A stretch of 64,000 bases of DNA from an uncultured Lachnospiraceae bacterium (GCA_958428365.1 CAUAFT010000006.1:62001-126000), one strand, 5' to 3'; positions 43,427 to 50,863 are shown, counted from the stretch's first letter. Notes: generated by a model not told the origin, from the sequence alone. Numbers and translations are program-made.

Positions 43427-43489
43427 GATTCTTCCTCCTTTTTTGCTCTTAAATTTATTGTTTGGAACTATGATAGAAAAAGTCAATAT

Positions 43490-44365
43490 CTAGATTCCAA
43501 CTTTTTTCATAAATTCCGCTTTTTCTTTCGTCCCATTCATCTTCCTGATGGATTTCTCCGGTATTTTGAGCAGTATTGTATTCCGATCGATCCGGTCCGT
43601 GATCCGCTCGTCCATCTTTAGGCTGCCGATGGGGACGTTACTGGTGTAAATGGTCGGCATCTTGTGGTTATAGCGGTAATTCACCAGCTCGTAAAAGGTA
43701 CTGTCTATCCATTCCCGGCTTAGCTGTGTTCCGATATCATCCATGACCAGGAGACCCGCCCTGCGAATCATGTTGACCTCTTCGTCACTTCCCCGGTAGC
43801 TCTGCTTGGTCATGGTCAGATAATCCGTAGCCGTCACGAATTTCGTGTTGATCCCGTACTTGCTGCTAATCTCATTCAGTATGACGCATGACAGCATTGT
43901 CTTACCGCTTCCCTTGGCTTTGGAATAAATATATAATCCCATGCCCTTATCCTTGAACTCGCTGTACTGGAATATGAATTTGGATACGATATTTTCCAAG
44001 GGCTTTGTTGCTTCCCCGTACAAAGTCCAGTTAAAACTAGATACATATTTCCTGTTGTACTCCGGCGGTATCATAGCCCGCTCTATCCGCTCTTCCGCTT
44101 CCTCCTGGCTGATGTGTGCCGTATCCAGATAGTATTGGTAACCATCCGTATCCTCTACCAGGTATGTATTGCCTACCGGGAGAAGAAGCATGTTATCCAG
44201 TTCGTCATTGGATGAATTACAGAAACTGCTGCTTTTTAGGATCTTCCGCATGAATGCCCGGCGTTCGGCAAGTACTTCCTCCGGCATATACAACGCCCTG
44301 TAGCTTTTATTCTCCGGCTTGGCTACCCTGTGCGTGATGTAATATCTCATTTCTTCATCCGTCAA
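43490..44365 (-). CDS. DnaC-like helicase loader ATPase
   Basis: A 291-residue AAA ATPase: N-terminal helical part (about 1-125), Walker A SKAKGSGKTMLSC, Walker B LLVMDDIGTQ, sensor region YTSNVPIGSL. This is the DnaC/IstB type that loads replicative helicase. It overlaps the replication protein gene by 11 bases. With that gene it would start replication of the satellite. Confidence 0.85.
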   Translation of the reverse strand: MTDEEMRYYITHRVAKPENKSYRALYMPEEVLAERRAFMRKILKSSSFCNSSNDELDNMLLLPVGNTYLVEDTDGYQYYLDTAHISQEEAEERIERAMIPPEYNRKYVSSFNWTLYGEATKPLENIVSKFIFQYSEFKDKGMGLYIYSKAKGSGKTMLSCVILNEISSKYGINTKFVTATDYLTMTKQSYRGSDEEVNMIRRAGLLVMDDIGTQLSREWIDSTFYELVNYRYNHKMPTIYTSNVPIGSLKMDERITDRIDRNTILLKIPEKSIRKMNGTKEKAEFMKKVGI

Positions 44366-45149
44366 TACTGTATTCCCCCCTCCAAAATGCGTCTATCTTT
44401 GCCTGTTCTTCTGGCGTCGTTTCAGACAGGTACTTATAGTATTCCGGCAGCTCGAAGTCATCTTCTTCCGGCTCTTTTGTCTGCTTATCCTTGTCCGCAT
44501 AGTTGCCATCCAGTATCTTAGCCATGTTTGAGTCCTTAATCATCCAGTCAAAGGTTGCCGACCAGTTCCGGTCATTCTGCCCTTTTAGGAAGCTGCTTTC
44601 CTCTGCCATTGTGAACATCCTCTGAAAATCTTCCACGCTGTAGACCTTAAGCCTTGCCTTTATAGCTTTCTTTCTGGAATCAGACAGCTTTGTGAGGCGT
44701 GGGAACGATACGCAGGTATCGTTATACAGATCAGCTATCTGCTGATAGTCTATACTATCCCTACCCTTATCCCTATCCATATCCCTATCCATATCCTTAT
44801 CCCTATCCTTATCCCTATCCTTATCGGCTAGATTCGCTAAGCCTTGCTTAGCATTCGGTAGCGGTTGCTTGCTATTGGTTGCCTTTGCCAAACCTCCTTT
44901 TTTTCCATTTTTCCTGTTAACTTCGCAGCGCTTCACATATTTTTCCTTGTCCCTGTCTATTGCCATGCTTAAAATATCAAAAGCCATAGCAAGCGCCGGA
45001 CTTTCATCAAAGTCAGGCTTAATCTCTTCCCGCCCATACGGGAATAAGGACTTGAATAACTTCCCTGCTTCTTCATCTGGAAGCCTTAATACAACGACTT
45101 CGTTGTCATAATAGACCAGGAAACTAGGCTTTTTTATTGAATCACCCAT
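44355..45149 (-). CDS. Replication protein (DUF6291/DnaD-type), with Asp/Lys/Arg repeats
   Basis: A 264-residue protein. Residues 1-105 resemble the DUF6291 domain of phage replisome organisers (FLVYYDNEVVVLRLPDEE; CEVNRKNGKKGGLAKA). Then comes an acidic-basic repeat (DKDRDK, DMDRDM units; about residues 110-135) and a DnaD-like C-terminus. It lies upstream of the DnaC-like gene and should recognise the origin. The repeat is coded by six-base units at about 44758-44823. Confidence 0.8.
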   Translation of the reverse strand: MGDSIKKPSFLVYYDNEVVVLRLPDEEAGKLFKSLFPYGREEIKPDFDESPALAMAFDILSMAIDRDKEKYVKRCEVNRKNGKKGGLAKATNSKQPLPNAKQGLANLADKDRDKDRDKDMDRDMDRDKGRDSIDYQQIADLYNDTCVSFPRLTKLSDSRKKAIKARLKVYSVEDFQRMFTMAEESSFLKGQNDRNWSATFDWMIKDSNMAKILDGNYADKDKQTKEPEEDDFELPEYYKYLSETTPEEQAKIDAFWRGEYSIDG

Positions 45150-45339
45150 TCCTTACCTCCTGGTCTCCGGTATTCAGATAGTCCACCAGCTTCCCGAAGT
45201 TTATCAAGAACTTATTCCCTGCCTTGATATAGACAATCTGGTTGTTAAGGCACATCTTGCGGATTGCGTCATAGGATACGCCCGTTCTCTCCGATGCCTG
45301 CCGGATGGTTACCATCTGCGGTATGTTCATTGTCTCCAT
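45142..45339 (-). CDS. Excisionase-like HTH protein
   Basis: A 65-residue protein, a winged HTH with VTIRQASERTGVSYDAIRKM and a FINFGKLVDYL end, of the excisionase/MerR-like helix-turn-helix type. In satellites this protein, with integrase, promotes excision. First replication-operon gene after the regulator pair. Confidence 0.7.
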   Translation of the reverse strand: METMNIPQMVTIRQASERTGVSYDAIRKMCLNNQIVYIKAGNKFLINFGKLVDYLNTGDQEVRNG

Positions 45340-45430
45340 GCTAAAACCTCCTTTTTAGATTTTTCAATTTTTACCCTCTACCCTAATAAGACTACCTTGA
45401 AGGGATTTGAATTTCTGAAACTAATGCACG

Positions 45431-45757
45431 CTATTCATTTTTTGCCTTATTTATGGCATTTTGAGACCGCCTTAATTCTTTCATGCGTTCACTTTGTTTT
45501 TTTCTTCTTTCTTCTGACCATCCTCCCTCTATATCTTTTGAGCGAATGACAATAAATCGTTTAGGGAATATATAGCGTTTTGAATATACTTTTCCCTTAT
45601 AGTATTCTTTTCTTCCTTCTTTGAATTGTTCTGGGTTTTGTTCTACCAGTTTATCCATTTTTCGAATCATTACCGGGTCTGCTGTGTACAATTCAGCTTG
45701 TTCCTCTGCTGCGTTGAAACTAATCAATACCTCCTGTTCAATTCTTAAAAATCCCAT
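45431..45757 (-). CDS. Hypothetical phage protein
   Basis: A 108-residue protein with a good AAGGAGA. Ends in a basic tail (RRKKQSERMKELRRSQN). No family recognised; the basic end suggests nucleic acid binding. It lies between the Cro-like protein and the excisionase-like gene in the early operon. Confidence 0.6.
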   Translation of the reverse strand: MGFLRIEQEVLISFNAAEEQAELYTADPVMIRKMDKLVEQNPEQFKEGRKEYYKGKVYSKRYIFPKRFIVIRSKDIEGGWSEERRKKQSERMKELRRSQNAINKAKNE

Positions 45758-45773
45758 TTCCGTTGTCTCCTTC

Positions 45774-45968
45774 CTAATCTTCCAGTATCTCGGTTACGTC
45801 ACAGCCGAGTGCTTCCGCGATTCTTCCAACTGTGCCCGGCTTACATGTACCGCGTGTGTACACGTTGCAAATCGTAGGTATTGGCATATTTGCCTTTTCT
45901 GCTAATTCATTGCGGTTCAGCTTAGCCCTTGCCATTGCGATTTCCAACTTTTTCTTATTTACTTTCAT
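45774..45968 (-). CDS. XRE-type Cro-like regulator
   Basis: A 64-residue single HTH domain (ARAKLNRNELAEKANMPIPT), divergent from the repressor gene at 46127. It is the first gene of the early operon. Confidence 0.8.
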   Translation of the reverse strand: MKVNKKKLEIAMARAKLNRNELAEKANMPIPTICNVYTRGTCKPGTVGRIAEALGCDVTEILED

Positions 45969-45996
45969 TTTTCCACCTTCTCTCTAGAAATAATTA

Positions 45997-46118
45997 TTGA
46001 CACATTCAAATGAATGTATTATGATATTAATATATTCGTTCGAATATGTCAACCCTTTTAGAGACATTCTTTTGAATATGTACAAAACTTATAAAATATG
46101 TTACATTATTCAAAAGAG
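45997..46118. promoter_or_regulatory. Divergent promoters with four ATTC-N4-GAAT operators
   Basis: Plus promoter TTGACA (45997) 17 bp TATGAT (46020); minus promoter TTGACA (46052 to 46047) 17 bp TAATAT (46029 to 46024). Dyads ATTC-N4-GAAT lie at 46004-46015 and 46034-46045, each inside one spacer, and at 46066-46077; a half-site lies at 46108. This is a lysogeny switch. Confidence 0.75.
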
Positions 46119-46126
46119 GTGGAAAG

Positions 46127-46516
46127 ATGACTATTGGCGAAAAAATAAAGAAAATGAGAAAACAAAGAGGACTTACACAGAAACAACTTGCAAAAGATGC
46201 AGGAATAGCTGTAATATCCTTACAACAATATGAACTTGGAAAAAGAGAGCCAACCACAAAGCAAATAGTAAAAATATCTAATGCATTTAATGTGCCAATA
46301 GATTTTTTTATAACTGATTGGGAATCAGAACTCTATAACAAGGACATGTGGAGAACTACAAAAGATGAACGCAAAGAAATTGCAGAAGAAAAGTATTTAT
46401 TACAAGATTACCACTTTTTGAATAAAATCGGTAAAGCAGAAGCCCGAAAACGTGTCCAAGAACTAACAGAAATAAAGAGATACACAGAAAAGGAGGAACC
46501 TCCCATAGATTCCTAG
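46127..46516 (+). CDS. XRE-family repressor
   Basis: A 129-residue protein with an XRE helix-turn-helix (residues 4-58: RKQRGLTQKQLAKDAGIAV; GKREPTTKQIVKISNAFNV) and a helical C-terminus, no peptidase. AGAGGTGG precedes the start. It should bind the ATTC-N4-GAAT sites beside it and hold the early operon off. Confidence 0.85.
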   Translation: MTIGEKIKKMRKQRGLTQKQLAKDAGIAVISLQQYELGKREPTTKQIVKISNAFNVPIDFFITDWESELYNKDMWRTTKDERKEIAEEKYLLQDYHFLNKIGKAEARKRVQELTEIKRYTEKEEPPIDS

Positions 46517-47037
46517 AATCTTAATAATCGTCAGGGTAAGCCCAAAACCGAATGTACCTAGACGCTAAAATTTTAGCGTTATTCAAGGAGGAAGAACGGA
46601 TGCACTGTGGCCGGGAAAGAGGAGACCTCAAAATTGAGGTGTCGAAATTTCGGCACCTTTTAAAATACTTTTTCACAATTTTGTGAAAAACATTACTCGT
46701 ACTGAGGTACGAAAACCGATTTAAAAGTCAATATAATTGACTCTAGCCTTCCCAAAAATATTAGGGGACCCCTGTTGGATTTTTCCGGCAGCTCATCGTT
46801 TACTAAATTTTTAGAAACCGCAGATGAGACGATTAGCCGTACTTCTAAAGTGCATACAATGCATCATAGAAATTTCATTCAGATGCCGGTTTAACAGACA
46901 TCTGAGGTGTGGGGAAGATATCCAGCTCAAGATTGAGCCCGTTAAAATTTCAGCACCATGACAATATAATATACTTACCCGGGGTGCCGGGGGACGTGCT
47001 CCACCCGTTCCGAGACCTTGCGGAAAGGGGTGGTATT
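46517..47037. other. 521 bases of non-coding satellite DNA
   Basis: No sure gene. It holds the palindrome cluster at 46562-46936 and, at 46600, a 28-codon frame (starts MHCGRERGDLKIEV) behind AAGGAGG that overlaps three of the palindromes. The 3' end is the leader of the holin-like toxin gene. Confidence 0.6.
46562..46936. other. Cluster of about a dozen short palindromes
   Basis: Perfect palindromes lie at 46562-46579 (18 bp), 46643-46652, 46669-46690 (22 bp), with dyads at 46626-46639, 46697-46712, 46726-46742, 46773-46783, 46803-46814, 46851-46863 and 46924-46938. Arms differ from one another, so they are not copies of one repeat. Confidence 0.65.
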
Positions 47038-47124
47038 ATGGTTACATACTCTGACCTATTTACTTTCGTGATTATGATATGTGCCATTATAACGCTTGTC
47101 AGAAATGACAGGCATAAAAAATAG
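47038..47124 (+). CDS. Holin-like type I toxin (TxpA/Hol_Tox-like)
   Basis: A 28-residue peptide MVTYSDLFTFVIMICAIITL with a basic tail RNDRHKK. MVTYxxLFxF and one hydrophobic helix are the pattern of holin-like toxins. GAAAGGGGTGG precedes the ATG. It converges with a predicted antisense RNA, as in type I toxin-antitoxin systems such as txpA/ratA. Confidence 0.7.
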   Translation: MVTYSDLFTFVIMICAIITLVRNDRHKK

Positions 47125-47216
47125 CCGTCCTGCCCTGGTAAGCTGACGGCTATTCTCTAATAGCATAAGTTTTCGCCGGGACGGGTAAAGTGCACTTACC
47201 TTCCGGCTCCCTTGTT
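47117..47216 (-). ncRNA. Predicted antisense antitoxin RNA
   Basis: Promoter TTGAAA (47251-47246), 17-bp spacer, TATAAT (47228-47223) on the minus strand. Transcription would start near 47216 and stop at the terminator AATAGCCGTC/GACGGCTATT, T6 at 47117-47156. The end overlaps the toxin's 3' end. Length about 100 nt. Confidence 0.55.
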
Positions 47217-47222
47217 AAGTAT

Positions 47223-47251
47223 ATTATATGTCAGATACACAATTTTTTCAA
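47223..47251 (-). promoter_or_regulatory. Promoter of the antisense RNA
   Basis: TTGAAA, 17 bases, TATAAT on the minus strand. Confidence 0.65.
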
Positions 47252-47263
47252 CACTAATTTAAA

Positions 47264-47423
47264 AATCGCCCCTGTTGCTGACAGGAGCGATTCTAAATCC
47301 TTTGGCGAGCGTGCCTGCTCTCGCATCTCTTGTTAACCATTTCTGGCGTGTGGCGACACGAATTTTCCACCTCAAAGGATAAATGGAACCATACCGGAAG
47401 AACCGATATAACCCTTTCTCGAC
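47264..47423 (-). ncRNA. Predicted structured RNA, class unknown
   Basis: Starts after TTGTAT-17-TATAAT (47458-47430). It ends in a hairpin AATCGC-CCTGT/ACAGG-GCGATT and T5. Between, ATCCTTTG (47373) and CAAAGGAT (near 47300) can close a domain with hairpins CGTGT/ACACG and GCGAG/CTCGC. No coding frame is seen. Length about 160 nt. Confidence 0.5.
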
Positions 47424-47429
47424 AACTGG

Positions 47430-47458
47430 ATTATATCATTCTCCCGGTAAAAATACAA
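47430..47458 (-). promoter_or_regulatory. Promoter of the structured RNA
   Basis: TTGTAT at 47458-47453 and TATAAT at 47435-47430 with a 17-bp spacer, on the minus strand, inside the hairpin upstream of the integrase gene. Confidence 0.65.
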
Positions 47459-47478
47459 GTTACCGGGCATTTTTACGC
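47443..47478 (+). terminator. Hairpin ahead of the integrase gene
   Basis: CCCGGTAA and TTACCGGG form an 8-bp stem, then CATTTTTA. It may end plus-strand transcripts before int, which keeps integrase expression separate. Confidence 0.55.
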
Positions 47479-47503
47479 CCATTTTTAAGGAGGATGATAT
47501 ATT

Positions 47504-48718
47504 ATGGCAAGCATCAGAAAACGTGGAAAGGGCTATCAAATCACTGTGAGCAACGGAAGAGACATCCACGGCAAGCAGATTCTTGAGACAACCACCTTCA
47601 CACCAGACCCGGACAAGACCGACAAGCAGAACGAAAAAGCCTTAGAACGGTTCGTTATAGAGTTCGAGGACAAGGTAAAGAGCGGTAAGTATCTGGACGG
47701 TGAGAAGATAACCTTTGGGGACTTCTCCAGTAAATGGCTTGGGGAATACGCAGATATACAGCTGGAAGCCACTACAACGAGCATTTACCGGATCCTGTTA
47801 AACACCCACATATTACCCGCCATCGGTCATCTAAAGCTGTCCAGGGTACAGCCCGCACACCTTAACAAGCTATATACCGATATGCTGACCAGCCGTAAGG
47901 ACGGGAAGGAAGGGGGTTACTCCCCCACTACCATCAAGCGGGTCCATGCCCTCATAAGCTCCATACTCTCTACGGCGGTACAATGGAACATCCTTCTGGA
48001 CAACCCATGCGAGCGTGTCCGGCCGCCAAAACAGAGCCGGAACAACAACGATGTACAATTCTTCACCCCGGAGCAATCCGAAGCCTTTTTGGGAGAATTA
48101 GATGCTGAGACTAAGCGGGGACAGATACAATTACAACACAACCTGTTCTTCCAGCTATGCCTGTTCTGTGGTCTAAGGCGCGGGGAAGCCGTAGCCCTGC
48201 TCTGGTCTGATATCAACTTTGAAGAATGCACGGTGAGCATATCCAAGAGTACGAGCATTGTAAACGGCAAGCCATACACCAAGGCGCCAAAAAATCAGAC
48301 CTCCATCCGTACGATCGCCGTACCTGTCCACATCATACGGATGTTAAAACGCTACCGGATGGAATACAATACCTATCGGCTTTCAATCGGGGATCAGTGG
48401 AACGGCAGCGAATACCTCTTCATACAGTGGGACGGATCCCAGATGTACCCCTCCACGCCCTATGACGTATTCAAGAAAGTATTGCACCGGTACAACGAAT
48501 CACACCGGGAACGGCTGCCGGATATCCCCCTGCATGGTCTGCGGCATACCTCCGCAACCCTGCTGATCAGCCAAAACATAGATGTAAGGACCGTATCAAA
48601 CCGCCTGGGGCACGCGCAGACCAGCACCACCATGAATATCTACAGCCACAGCCTGCAGAAGATGGACAGTAAAGCGGCTGACACGCTGGAGACTCTGCTG
48701 ATCCAGAAAATAAAATAA
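47504..48718 (+). CDS. int: Tyrosine recombinase (integrase)
   Basis: A 404-residue integrase of the Tn916/phage type: arm-binding N-terminus (1-60), core-binding domain (70-170), catalytic domain. Arg in CGLRRGEAVAL, His-x2-Arg in HGLRHTSATLL, His in LGHAQTS and Tyr in MNIYSHS complete the set. AAGGAGG precedes the ATG. It lies next to the right att site, whose arm sites it should bind, and inserts the element into tRNA-Lys. Confidence 0.9.
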   Translation: MASIRKRGKGYQITVSNGRDIHGKQILETTTFTPDPDKTDKQNEKALERFVIEFEDKVKSGKYLDGEKITFGDFSSKWLGEYADIQLEATTTSIYRILLNTHILPAIGHLKLSRVQPAHLNKLYTDMLTSRKDGKEGGYSPTTIKRVHALISSILSTAVQWNILLDNPCERVRPPKQSRNNNDVQFFTPEQSEAFLGELDAETKRGQIQLQHNLFFQLCLFCGLRRGEAVALLWSDINFEECTVSISKSTSIVNGKPYTKAPKNQTSIRTIAVPVHIIRMLKRYRMEYNTYRLSIGDQWNGSEYLFIQWDGSQMYPSTPYDVFKKVLHRYNESHRERLPDIPLHGLRHTSATLLISQNIDVRTVSNRLGHAQTSTTMNIYSHSLQKMDSKAADTLETLLIQKIK

Positions 48719-48739
48719 TTGTTAGTCAAATGTTAGTCA
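48719..48739. promoter_or_regulatory. Integrase arm-type site, right
   Basis: Same 21-bp sequence and direction as 40753-40773. It follows the integrase stop codon (48718) directly, and lies 69 bp inside the right att repeat. Confidence 0.65.
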
Positions 48740-48747
48740 GACATCAA

Positions 48748-48774
48748 AAAGCGCCCCTTTCATGGAGCGCTTAC
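48748..48774 (+). terminator. Terminator of int
   Basis: AAGCGCC-type arm and GGAGCGCTT-type arm form a stem of about seven base pairs, after an A run. Confidence 0.55.
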
Positions 48775-48807
48775 GTTCTCTAAAACCTTATATTTACTGG
48801 CTTTCTG

Positions 48808-48857
48808 CAATGAGGCATCGGGGATTCGAACCCCGGACAACTTGATTAAAAGTCAAG
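48808..48857 (-). repeat. att site (right), tRNA-Lys 3' part
   Basis: Perfect copy of 40594-40643. The 5' neighbour (CACC, then AATAAA) is not a tRNA D arm, so this copy also is a fragment, serving as the junction between satellite and prophage. Confidence 0.9.
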
Positions 48858-48940
48858 GTGTTTATTGCCCCAGAATCCGCTAAAATAAAGGGGTTCCGAG
48901 GATATTTGAAGATGAAATGAAGATATTAGAAATCATATGT

Positions 48941-49198
48941 TCATCTACCATTCACTTCATTCTCTTTCTCTACCTCCTCTCTCAAAGTCTCTATTGATGC
49001 TTCCATCTCAGACAAGTAATCCATTAAAATCTGTGTTTTAGTCCCCGCCCCTTCATAATGACATTTCAAAACATAATTTTGAGGTTCACGCTCTCCAAAA
49101 TAACTATCATTCAAGTCTACGCATATAGTTTTGGCTTTATGGCACGCTATCTCTAACTCTGTTAAATTATCATCTAATTTGTGTAAGCTACTATCCAT
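48941..49198 (-). CDS. Small helical protein, 85 residues (paralog family)
   Basis: Pattern LTELEIACHKAKTICVDL, SYFGEREPQNYVLKC, ILMDYLSEM. It is closely like 60261-60527 and more distantly 42947-43213. Helical, charged, possible coiled coil. No known function. Last gene of the prophage before the att site. Confidence 0.65.
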   Translation of the reverse strand: MDSSLHKLDDNLTELEIACHKAKTICVDLNDSYFGEREPQNYVLKCHYEGAGTKTQILMDYLSEMEASIETLREEVEKENEVNGR

Positions 49199-49452
49199 AT
49201 GTACACCTTTTCCTTAATAATTAAATTTCCTTAGTTACTCAATCCCCCATATGCGCATTATGGAATGTTCTTTTGCAAAATTCATTTCGCTGTTAAATGG
49301 ATTATATAACTTTTCCATTTTATTTCAAGCCTTTTTCCCAGATGTGGGAAACTTTCGTTCGACATTTTTTTCGACAGACTTTTAGTAATAAAATATGTTA
49401 TAATTAAAAATTAAATATTTTTTTATAATGCTATGCAATAAAAAAGGAAGGA

Positions 49453-49659
49453 TCAACCTTCCTTTTTACGTTCCGACTCGTACAAGTCCTCTATGTAAAC
49501 ATCCAATGCCTCTGCTAATTTTTCCATCTGCTTCATATTCGGCACTGTTTCTCTATTCTCTATTCTGCTCAGCGTCGATGTGCTAATACCGCTCTTTAAA
49601 GCCACTTTTTCTAAATTGAATCTTTTTTCACGCCTCCTCTCCCTTAAAGTTATTTTCAT
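49453..49659 (-). CDS. XRE-type HTH protein
   Basis: A 68-residue helix-turn-helix protein (NLEKVALKSGISTSTLSRIE). Its end is a hairpin (AAGGAAGG/CCTTCCTT) at 49440-49469. It sits after the lysis genes; its operator is not clear. Confidence 0.75.
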   Translation of the reverse strand: MKITLRERRREKRFNLEKVALKSGISTSTLSRIENRETVPNMKQMEKLAEALDVYIEDLYESERKKEG

Positions 49660-49772
49660 AAAAACACCTCTATATCATTTTAAGGCATATTGCCCAGGTA
49701 TTGTCCTGGTAAATAATGGTATTTTATAGGTGATGCAATTAAATAAAAGCCGGGATCTCTCCCGGCTCTGTC

Positions 49773-50603
49773 CTACTGAATCTTGATCTTCTGTCCTACA
49801 TAAATCTTATTAACGTCTTTGATTCCGTTGACGCTCTGCAACCTGGCCACAGTGGTTTTGTACTTTTTAGCAATCTTGCTCAGGGTGTCACCAGACTTCA
49901 CCGTATACACAGATCCACCGGAGGACTGCTTCACTGTCCCAGTCCCGCGGATGTCCCCATCATTGACCCAGCAGGTGCCGCCACCGATAAGGTACGGATT
50001 CCTTGCACCCTCTTTAATCTTTGTGATTGTGCCTGTTTTCCACGGGTTCACGTCAATGGCTTTGGAGACCGGATCTGTGGACGCTTTATAGCAGGAGCTG
50101 TAGGTGACGGTCTCACCTACGCTGTGAGCATAAGAGGTCTGGGCTACTTCCGCCGCCTGGAGAGTTGTCTGTCCAGATACCGGAGTGCTGAATAAAGCCT
50201 GTTCCTCAGCACGTCTTTTTACGAGTCCGTTTAATGTCTTACCGCCGGATTTGCAGTATGCCGGAATCTTCTCCGCTATCTGTGCGATGGTCCTTGTACC
50301 GTTTGCGGTAAGCTGATTGATGGAACCCAGGTTATAGGCAAAGGATACCAGGGCATCAAACTGGTTCTGGTTCCAATGGTATGTAGGATCGAAGCTGTTC
50401 ACGTTTTTCTCTGCCTGTGCTACGTCCTGCTTTAAGTACGCTTCTGCCTGCGCCTGGGTAATGGTCATCCCTGCGGTGACGTCGGCGCCGTAATGGCCGT
50501 AGCCGATGGTGTAGTACTTTTCAGTCGGTACGCACTTATAAGCCGTGAGTCTCAGTCCTTCGTATTTCTCAATTAATTTTAACCCTGTCTGTGAAATCTT
50601 CAT
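49773..50603 (-). CDS. Endolysin: GH24 lysozyme with LysM domain
   Basis: The ATG at 50603, two bases after the holin stop, gives 276 residues. Residues 1-135: GH24 muramidase with catalytic Glu in LIEKYEGLRLTAY and Thr in YYTIGYGHYG. A middle region (150-215) with SVGETVTYSSCYKAST and WVNDGDIRGTG resembles a cell-wall binding fold. The C-terminal LysM (about 230-276: YTVKSGDTLSKIAKKYKTT) binds peptidoglycan. It cuts the wall at lysis, after the holin opens the membrane. Confidence 0.9.
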   Translation of the reverse strand: MKISQTGLKLIEKYEGLRLTAYKCVPTEKYYTIGYGHYGADVTAGMTITQAQAEAYLKQDVAQAEKNVNSFDPTYHWNQNQFDALVSFAYNLGSINQLTANGTRTIAQIAEKIPAYCKSGGKTLNGLVKRRAEEQALFSTPVSGQTTLQAAEVAQTSYAHSVGETVTYSSCYKASTDPVSKAIDVNPWKTGTITKIKEGARNPYLIGGGTCWVNDGDIRGTGTVKQSSGGSVYTVKSGDTLSKIAKKYKTTVARLQSVNGIKDVNKIYVGQKIKIQ

Positions 50604-50604
50604 T

Positions 50605-50850
50605 TTATTTTTCCTCGCTTTCTTCTGATTTTTCATCTACTTCCACTCCTGTAGTTACTTCCGGCAATCCTACAGCTGCCGATGTCAGCAGGGATGCCAC
50701 TCCCGCAAGTGCTGCAGTCCCCAGAACAGTCAGCCAGTCCACCTGCTGGATCGTAGCTGCCGCCGGCAATAATGCCGCTGCTGTCTGTGCCGCAGTTTTT
50801 CCTGCCCGGATCCCTGCTGCTTTTAACCATTCTTTTGTTTTTTTGCTCAT
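50605..50850 (-). CDS. Phage holin (r1t-like)
   Basis: An 81-residue protein with two hydrophobic stretches (about 12-35 and 43-62) and a charged tail (DEKSEESEEK), the form of r1t-type holins. AAAGGAGG precedes the ATG. It lies between XhlA and the endolysin, the usual lysis cassette. Confidence 0.75.
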   Translation of the reverse strand: MSKKTKEWLKAAGIRAGKTAAQTAAALLPAAATIQQVDWLTVLGTAALAGVASLLTSAAVGLPEVTTGVEVDEKSEESEEK

Positions 50851-50863
50851 TCTGTTTCCTCCT

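Larger units (their letters stand above)
40594..48857. mobile_element. PICI-like phage satellite with its own capsid genes
   Basis: Bounded by perfect 50-bp repeats and carrying arm-type sites inside both ends. Gene order: integrase, divergent XRE pair, excisionase-like HTH, replication protein, DnaC-like loader, iteron region, scaffold, capsid, Cys-rich protein. This is the layout of phage-inducible chromosomal islands. Terminase, portal, tail and lysis genes are absent from the element. Confidence 0.75.

Noticed and set aside
46600..46686. 28-codon gene MHCGRERG with AAGGAGG
   Set aside because: The start context is good, but the frame overlaps three palindromes and the product has no recognisable feature. 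Left as a note in the palindrome region.
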